In this document: positions 57,535 through 64,000 of the stretch, piece by piece | Layout: the number at the start of each line of letters is the position of its first letter | Position numbering within the stretch: position 1 is the stretch's first letter | NCBI GenBank assembly: GCA_030068075.1 | Contig: CM057839.1 | Location: forward strand, 56,216,960 to 56,280,959 | Source of the DNA: Paguma larvata | Lineage: Eukaryota > Chordata > Mammalia > Carnivora > Viverridae | Direction: 5' to 3' | DNA length: 64,000 nucleotides | The notes under the pieces: generated by a model | Told to the model about the DNA's origin: nothing | What the model saw: only the letters and a program-made list of their open reading frames with translations | Databases searched by the model: none | Program-made: the position numbers and the translations under genes

Positions 57535-58865
57535 TTCACATTCCTTCCTCAAATTGTCTTTAAATGGTCCTTGACTGGAAATGTTGAAGGCTTGCAGATG
57601 TCCCATGATGCCCTCAAAAATAATAACCAAGTCCCTAAACTTTATGTGAGCTTGTTCTTTATTCATTTGAACGTATATCCAAATGACATTAAGAATCAAC
57701 ATTTTTGGTCATTTATGCACAGCTCCAAGTAGTCTGTATCAAATTACTTTGAGCCCATCTTCTATCAACTCGACCATCATCCATCCATTTTTTTTAAATC
57801 TTTGAGGAATATCTCATTCTTAGATATTGTTTTATGGACTAAATTAAATATGGTTAACAACTTTTGGCCACTAAAATTTTACATATTATTCAGAGATATG
57901 ATGCTTTTCCCTACCCATGATCAAGGTCTTCATCTCTTTCATACCTTTAACATAAACATTTCTAAACATGCCAAAATTATTGAGCCTTCATCAGCATTTC
58001 CCATTTGATTTAATTTATAATTTTTTCCTCAGTCGAATCACATGTCGCTGAAAATTAACCTGCTTCCATTCAAAGTCAGCAAAAAGTTTCTCACAAATTG
58101 ATGTTTAGTGGTTCAATCCCTTAAGCATCATCCTCTTCGACACATAGCCTTCTGTGGCTTTAAAAGTTCTTTTCATGTATTCTGAGAATTTGGACAATTT
58201 TTCTGTCTTGATTTGCATATCTAGGCACAGGGCTGACTATCCTTGTATATCTATCTCAGCAATAAAATATAACACAGTTTCATCTACTCATGGGAGTTTT
58301 CTTTCCTTAGGTCCCATCTTGGTTCTTGCTGTTCAAGTGAATATGGAATTGTTATCTTGCCTCCAACTACAAATATCCCCTTAAGTGATATTAAATGTGC
58401 ATGCTGCTGCTCTGTTTCCATGTCTATTTGGGTTCATAATTTATCGCCTTAATGCCGAATATCAGCATAACATTTATTAAGATATTTAAAATAACAATCA
58501 AACCGACAAGGTACATAACTCCATTACAGCAACAGTAATATGAATAGCTATGGCCCAGTTCATGCAATGATAGGCAATGACAACTGCATCACGATCCCTG
58601 CCTGGCCCACAACTGTAAAACACCATCCATTTTAAGACTGATCCCAGTTTTTGAAATGCAAAAATGTACAATTTGAGAGCCAGTGAAGTATGGTGATAGG
58701 AGTTGAGAAGAAAAGGAATTTTGGTCTCTGGGTGTTAGTAAGTCTCCACAAGGGTATTGAATAGTTGGATAGTGGTGAATCTTGAGATGGAGAGGCCACT
58801 TACACATGTATGCACCCATCTCTCCATTGCCATTGTCCTTTCCTGTAAACATAGGGGTAATTCAA
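57535..58865. other. unassigned DNA
   Basis: No gene or repeat is recognised in 1.3 kb. Frames of 60-87 codons on both strands carry no domain I know. It could hold a very old repeat or unique sequence. Confidence 0.45.
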
Positions 58866-58869
58866 ATAC

Positions 58870-59080
58870 TAACGCCATTTGTTGCATGATTCCTGTGTGT
58901 CAGGCATTGTTTGAAGTGTCATATGTGCATGAATTCTCACAGCTCATGGGTTGGCACCATTATCATTCTAATTTTTCTGAGAAAACTGAGGAATGTAGAG
59001 GTAAGTAACTTGCCTACGGTAATAAGTGGAAGAATCTGAATTAAAATCCAGGTAGTCTGAATCTGAATGTATAATTTTGA
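58870..59080 (-). repeat. MIR SINE
   Basis: Antisense MIR: 'gtgtgtcaggcattgtttga', 'aattctcacagctcatggg', 'ttctgagaaaactgaggaat', 'gtagaggtaagtaacttgcc' and 'ttaaaatccaggtagtctga'. These follow the MIR core and head order. Confidence 0.75.
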
Positions 59081-59244
59081 CTAGTATGCTTCTCTATTCA
59101 TACCTTCCCATTTTTTCCTGCGAAAAGAAGTGCCGTATGCCCCTCCAGACACTTTATTATTGGCACCCATCTTCCTTCCCATCCTCTGTCATGCCTACCT
59201 GTGGTCTCATGCACAATGCAATATAATGGTAAAAACAATAAAAG

Positions 59245-59375
59245 CTAACATTATAATAGTACGTACTTTATAATTTATAAAACATTTATATACATCATAT
59301 AACAGTTCTGTCAAGAACCTGTGATTTCTCCAATCTTACGAATAAAGATATAGTCATTGTATTAAGGCTAAGAAG
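59245..59375 (-). repeat. probable MIR fragment
   Basis: 'aaagctaacattataatagt' to 'aataaagatatagtcattg' keeps the antisense MIR order in weak form. Confidence 0.4.
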
Positions 59376-60985
59376 TAGTAGCTATAGTAAAGAGACAAAA
59401 AATGCAGTGGATGAAATAGATAGACATTCGTCTCTCTCATGCTTTATAGTATGGAGCTTTAGAGGCGCAAGCTGGCAGGGCAGCTGGATGTCATGAAGAC
59501 ATCATGAGATCTAGGTCCTTCCATTTTATTCATCTGCTGTCCCCTAGGGGTGTTGTCTTCATCTGCATCATAGAAGCTGGATCATCCACTCCCCTAAGAG
59601 AAGGAGAAGGAGAAAGAATATCTGGTAGGCAATTCCCCCCCACACACACACACACATCACCTCTCCTTACATTCCACTGGAGAGAACTTATTCATGACAC
59701 CATATCCAGCTATGAAGAAGGCTGAGAAATGTGATCTCTCACTGGGCAACCATGCGCCCACAAGGAAAGGAGGAACAGATTTTAGAGGACAGCAGATGCT
59801 CAGAAGGGCTATGTGAATTTCCTAAAAGCACTTAGCTAATGAGTCAGAACCCAAACCTAGGCTTCCAAATCCAGACCTAGGATTGATTTTCCTACACCAG
59901 AGCATCTTCATGATGAAAATTCCAGAGACCCCTTAAACAACATCCTTACCCAATTTAGAGAGACTAAAGCCACTTCTGTTTCAATTAAGGAAAGATGAGC
60001 ATCCTAGGAAACATGTCCACTCTAAATGAGCAACAAGAGCCCCTGAGGATCAGTTTTTCTCAGAGGCACCAGCAGAGATGACAAGTAATACAGTCACCTC
60101 CAAATCCTACAAGAGTTAATTACACTATCAGTGACTTATCCAGTTCCTTTTCTTTTTTACACCATTTGGAATGCCAGCTTTTCCATCATTTCTGTTTTCT
60201 CTGCACGTCTGTAGCTCTTGTTAAAATTTGCTCGTAGATGGGACTGAAAAGGAACAGCTTAACTGAGCAGCTGTTAGTCAGTAAGAGGCGGCACCTGAAA
60301 ACAACAGTGTGACATTTTTGGAGTGGGAAATTTGGAGGTGAAGAGAGACAAGGAAGATTTTGGAGCCTTTGGACTAGCACTAAACGAAAAAGATTTGAGG
60401 TACACTAAGACTATGTAAATATTTAATGGTGGTTAATATATGCAGGCTAGTAATGTCTGGGTAGAATGCGCTGAGATACATCCAGTGAGAACTTTACAGA
60501 GGAAAAAGCAAGATGAATGTGTCATCATTAATATGGCCCTTCATCTTTGCTCTTAACTGGGTCCTGCCCCTCTTGGATCACTGCAGCTCATCTGCCCTGA
60601 GCTTGCTTGCAGTCTCTCTCTCTCTCTTCCTCTCTCCTTCAATTCACTGACTCCCAGAACTGATTCCAAATGACCCCTACTATCACAGCATGACACTGCA
60701 AAGAAAAAAATGTCACTTGTCCTGACATTGCATTTCATCCAATAACAGAGCAGTTTTGCATGTATATGGCATTTTGCATGGTAAAAAGTTGGTGGTGTTC
60801 AGTGCAGCCCTGGCCAGCGGTCTTGCATAGACGTGCCTCTCTCCCTTCCAGAGGTCACCTCCACTTCAGGGTCTCTTCAAGGTCAACAATAATAACTTAG
60901 TGACTAATGCCATTCCATCCAGTCTACAGATGGAAAAAGAGACCCAGAACGGCAGAATACCTAGACTTACCTCTTTGTGTGGACA
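59376..60985. other. mostly unassigned DNA with small MIR-like traces and simple repeats
   Basis: A (CA)n tract lies at 59,640-59,656 and a (CT)n tract at 60,614-60,632. MIR-like antisense traces occur near 59,790-59,890 ('aaaagcacttagctaatgag') and 60,915-60,975 ('ctacagatggaaaaagagac'). No gene is supported; the frames at 59,504-59,725 and 60,186-60,380 lack features. Confidence 0.4.
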
Positions 60986-60989
60986 GCCT

Positions 60990-61085
60990 AGAGCAGCGCT
61001 TCTTGAACTCTGATGTGCACAGGAATTAGCTGAAATTTCAGATTCTGCACTTCTAACAAGTTTCTAGGGTTTGCCACTCTGGTCC
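60990..61085 (+). repeat. MER5-like (hAT-Charlie) DNA transposon remnant
   Basis: 'cagcgcttcttgaactctga', 'tgtgcacaggaattagctga' and 'atttcagattctgcacttct' correspond to the MER5 start (cagtggttctcaaac...gtgcac...agaatca). Truncated at the 3' side. Confidence 0.55.
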
Positions 61086-62334
61086 TTATTCTTCAGGCAT
61101 CCTTCCTCATTGTGTCTACTTCTTAGTCTGTTGACTGAATTCTTTCTTTCATAGAACTCTGTATTTTAATTCTGTGATTAGATTTAGAAATATGAGGTGA
61201 CCTGGGAAGTCATTCCAGAGTCAAGAATCTAGTACTTACATTCTGGTGTTAAGAATCCAAAGATTTCCATTCACCTGGGCTTTCCTCAACCACTGAGTTT
61301 TGTAAAGATGTTTTCTTAGTCTAGGCCTAGCATACATTCTGATAACCTGAAGTTAATTTCTTTTGCCTTCATTTTCCTTTGGAAATTCTTACACATATCG
61401 GTGAAAGTCTATTTTTAACTATGAGGGAGGGGAACAGAATATGGTTTTTCTTTAGGATTAATATTGAATTTTACAGTTTTGAGTTTTTAACTCATATTTA
61501 GTCATGCATATAATTTGCCACAAGAACTTTATTTCCTCCAGTTGCTACAGACATATTAAAGCACACAAGTTCCTTATCTTCCATTCAATGTGTTGTCACT
61601 TTGATCCCCTAAAGTTCAAGGACATTTTTCAATGTCCATTATTAGGCAGGTGGGAGATCCCAGTGGTTCTCAAGGAGCACCTACTAATCACAGAGCCTGC
61701 AAGGTGACTGATTTCATAAAACAAATGGGCTGCTTATGACTGAATTTTAAGTCTGGCTTTTCAAAGCACCTACAGGTAATTCACAAATAGTCTCACTGAA
61801 AAGTGACATATTTGTTAAGGTAAATTGCTCTGAAAACAAGACAGTATACCCTCCCTGCTGCCCCTCTATATCAAGAGGGGATTAAAACAACAGTAATGGA
61901 AAGATATTTCTCAACATCAACTTAAGATAATTATTACTGACATTGTATCATATATTAATTTTCTTTACCCAATGAGAATTAACTTTCTCACCCCTAGAAA
62001 CACATTGTGTAATGTGCCTTGGTTTCTTTAAAATCAAAAGCTTTTTCCAAGCAATTTAATCAGTAGATTGTGTTTATTCTATCCAATTTCTGCTCTATTT
62101 CTACTTCTTAAAGTTTCTTAAGTCACACCACCTATTATTAGAATATATTTTACTAACTTTCTAGCAGTGACATAGACACTTCTTTATCCTTCAGCATAAT
62201 GGTATATGATTAAATGTGGGCTATATCTAGGCACCTACATAACCAAAAAGATATTGTTTAGACACTGTGTAAATACAGATTGTTAATGACAAATGACTCC
62301 AGGAAACAACAGCCAATCTTCTGCCTATGTCAGT
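61086..62334. other. unassigned DNA
   Basis: No recognised gene or repeat in 1.25 kb of AT-rich sequence. The 67-codon frame at 61,504-61,707 has no features. Confidence 0.5.
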
Positions 62335-63060
62335 CATCCATTCAAACATTAAACATTTTTTGAATGTCTCTCATGTCTTTCACGGTCACTTAGTCACTTG
62401 GAAATCAAAGATAAATGGGGCATGATTTCTACTGTCAAGATGCTCAAGGCATATTTTTTTAATTTTTTAAAATTTATGTATTTAAATTAAAGTTAGTTAA
62501 CATACAGGGTAGTAAGGGTTTCAGGAGCAGAATTCAGTGATTCATCCCTTACATATAACCCAGTGCTCATCCCAAAAAGTACCCTCTTTAATGCCCATCA
62601 TCCATTTACCCTATACTCCCACCCATCTCCCCTCCAGCAACCCTCATTAAGAGTCTCTTATGGTTTGCCTCCCTCTAAGAAACAAAAATGATGAACATAC
62701 GGGAAGAGAAGGAAAAATAAGATGCTCAAGGCCTATTAGAGAGTAATACTATTAAAGACAATTGTCCTTCAGTGTAAAAAGTGCTACTACGGAAGAATGC
62801 AGTGTTTATGTAGGAGAACACGGATAATCATCTAACTAGCAAAGTCAAGGAAGTATTATACAGAAGACACTTGAGCTTGATTAGTAGGATTTAGCCATTC
62901 CTAGAGGGAGAGAAGAGGAAATGGGCATATCTGACCTGGGGATTAGCACCTGCAAAGAATTTATGGAGGCAATATACATGGACTTCAGGTGCATATGAAT
63001 GGTTGGGAATAGAAAGTGAGAAAGAAAAGCGATGTGCCTAGAGAAGCATTGGAAAGGGGA
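62335..63060 (-). repeat. antisense L2, split by a twin-primed L1
   Basis: Left part: 'catccattcaaacattaaac', 'attttttgaatgtctctca', 'tactgtcaagatgctcaagg'. Right part from 62,738 on: 'gtttatgtaggagaacacgg', 'ttgagcttgattagtagg', then purine-rich L2 text to about 63,060. Continuity across the L1 and its TSD supports a single old element. 63,061-63,294 is unassigned. Confidence 0.5.
62456..62718 (-). mobile_element. twin-primed L1 3' end with 5' inversion
   Basis: 62,456-62,676 is antisense L1 3' UTR ('aagttagttaacatacaggg' to 'gagtctcttatggtttgcc'). At about 62,677 the strand flips, and 62,677-62,718 is sense L1 text from just upstream ('aagaaacaaaaatgatgaac'). TSDs of 19 bp with one mismatch (positions 62,437-62,455 and 62,719-62,737, beginning aagatgctcaaggc) bracket the whole. 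About 10 bases of L1 are lost at the switch. Confidence 0.9.
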
Positions 63061-63294
63061 TAGAGGAAAACTCAGTCCCAGTCTTTCCAACTCCAAACAC
63101 TGGTGCTCCTACCATACTAGGCTGTTCATAGCAACTATATGAAAAGCCATAATACCATACATTCTGTAGGACGCTGGAGGAAGCAGAAGTCACTTTAGTT
63201 GTCTCAATCATGGAAGGGTCCATGGAGTAAGAAGAAACTTCACTGCATCCGATTTATGTTGAACAGCTGGAAAGTGCCATGGTGTGCATATTCC

Positions 63295-64000
63295 TGTATC
63301 CTTCTTCTCCCTTTCCCACTGGATCATTTCCAATGGCATATAATGGGTTCAAGGGCTTAACATCTTAAGAAAATCTTCCTCAGGGCACCTGGGTGGCTCA
63401 GTTGGTTAAGTGTCCGACTTTGGCTCGGGTAATGATCTTGTGGTTCACAGTTTCAATCCCTACATCAGGCTCTGTGCTGACAGCTCAGAGCCTGGAGCCT
63501 GCTTCGTTTTCTGTGTCTCCCTCTCTCTCTGCCCCTCTCCAACCCATGCTGTCTCTGTCTCTCAAAAATAAACAAGCATTTTAAAAAATTTTTTATTTTA
63601 AAGAAAATCTTCCTTGACCCTACAACCCACACCTCCTTCCACTGTACCTCATTTTCCTGTTGTTTTCCTATGTAATCTTTTGAAAGGTCTTTTACACCAG
63701 ACAGGGTCTTTTACCCTTGTTCTATCCTCAACCATTCTAGTCTGGCTTCCCACCATCAACCTCAGGAAACATCTCTTGTCAAGGTCATTGATGCTGCCAT
63801 GGTTATCACACTAGTCAGTAGCATTTTAAATAGTGACCACTCCTTCCTTCTTGACCAACTCTTCTCTCTTGGGTCCTCTGACATCCTTTCCTCATTTTCC
63901 TTCTATTTCCCCTTCTACTCTGTCAAACACTTTCCTATGCATCCTTTAAATGTTGAGAAACCTTAAAGCTTAATCTTAGGCTCATTTCTCCATTCTCTAC
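63295..64000 (+). repeat. L2 LINE, sense, reverse transcriptase region, split by a SINE
   Basis: L2 text before the SINE: 'ccaatggcatataatgggtt', 'caacatcttaagaaaatct' in slightly altered form. After it: 'ttccttgaccctacaaccc', 'cattctagtctggcttccc', 'atctcttgtcaaggtcattg' and 'atcctttcctcattttcc'. The order equals the L2 coding strand leading into its RT domain. It continues past the window end. The 66-codon frame (63,614-63,814) is L2. Confidence 0.65.
63381..63600 (+). mobile_element. carnivore SINE nested in L2
   Basis: Full-length: head 'agggcacctgggtggctcag', 'gtgctgacagctcagagcct', 'ggagcctgcttcg', CT tract and A-rich tail. Perfect 14-bp TSDs aagaaaatcttcct at 63,367-63,380 and 63,601-63,614. 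The body is the nearest in the window to the feliform consensus. Confidence 0.97.

Overview
The window looks like nuclear DNA from a cat-like carnivore (Feliformia, most likely a felid), and I find no protein-coding gene, exon or functional RNA gene that I can support. The lineage call rests on the tRNA-Lys-derived carnivore SINE (CAN-SINE). Many copies here carry the feliform body, with a head like ggtgcctgggtggctcag, an internal gtgctgacagctcagagcct, a CT-rich stretch and an A-rich AATAAA tail. The L1 3' ends are also of the young carnivore type. The longest open frames (about 120 to 156 codons) fall in L1 or L2 debris or resemble nothing I know. The DNA is AT-rich, and repeats cover well over half of it, so this is intergenic or deep intronic sequence.

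Layout. 1-5.1 kb: old L2, an MLT1-like LTR, GC-rich LTR-like segments, a MIR and an L1 3' end. 5.1-11.8 kb: a long, decayed plus-strand L1 from 5' region to 3' tail. 12.0-12.7 kb: an LTR-like element on the minus strand. 13.1-14.3 kb: apparently unique DNA. 14.3-26.8 kb: MIR, L2, older L1 and several SINEs. 26.8-31.1 kb: an old plus-strand L1 split by a SINE and by a younger L1+SINE block with one shared target-site duplication (TSD). 31.3-38.8 kb: L2, small L1 pieces and a repeat-poor stretch at 35.9-37.6 kb. 39.0-47.4 kb: an old minus-strand L1 split by a nearly full-length younger L1, itself holding a SINE. 48.8-54.0 kb: a plus-strand L1 deletion derivative holding another L1 tail and a retroposed 5' half of tRNA-Ile(UAU). 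55.6-56.4 kb: a solo class II (betaretrovirus-like) LTR with perfect 6-bp TSDs. 56.4-64 kb: mostly unassigned DNA with a SINE, MIR and MER5 traces, a twin-primed L1 and an L2 with a nested SINE.

The biology here is a record of retrotransposition. L2, MIR, MER5 and MLT1 form the oldest layer. Old L1s lie on them, younger L1s and SINEs lie in those L1s, and one ERV solo LTR is comparatively recent. The best single observation is the tRNA-Ile half at 51,947-51,989, flanked by 16-bp perfect duplications and lacking an A tail. Family names are from memory of consensus sequences, without database comparison; boundaries lacking a stated TSD are approximate to tens of bases.
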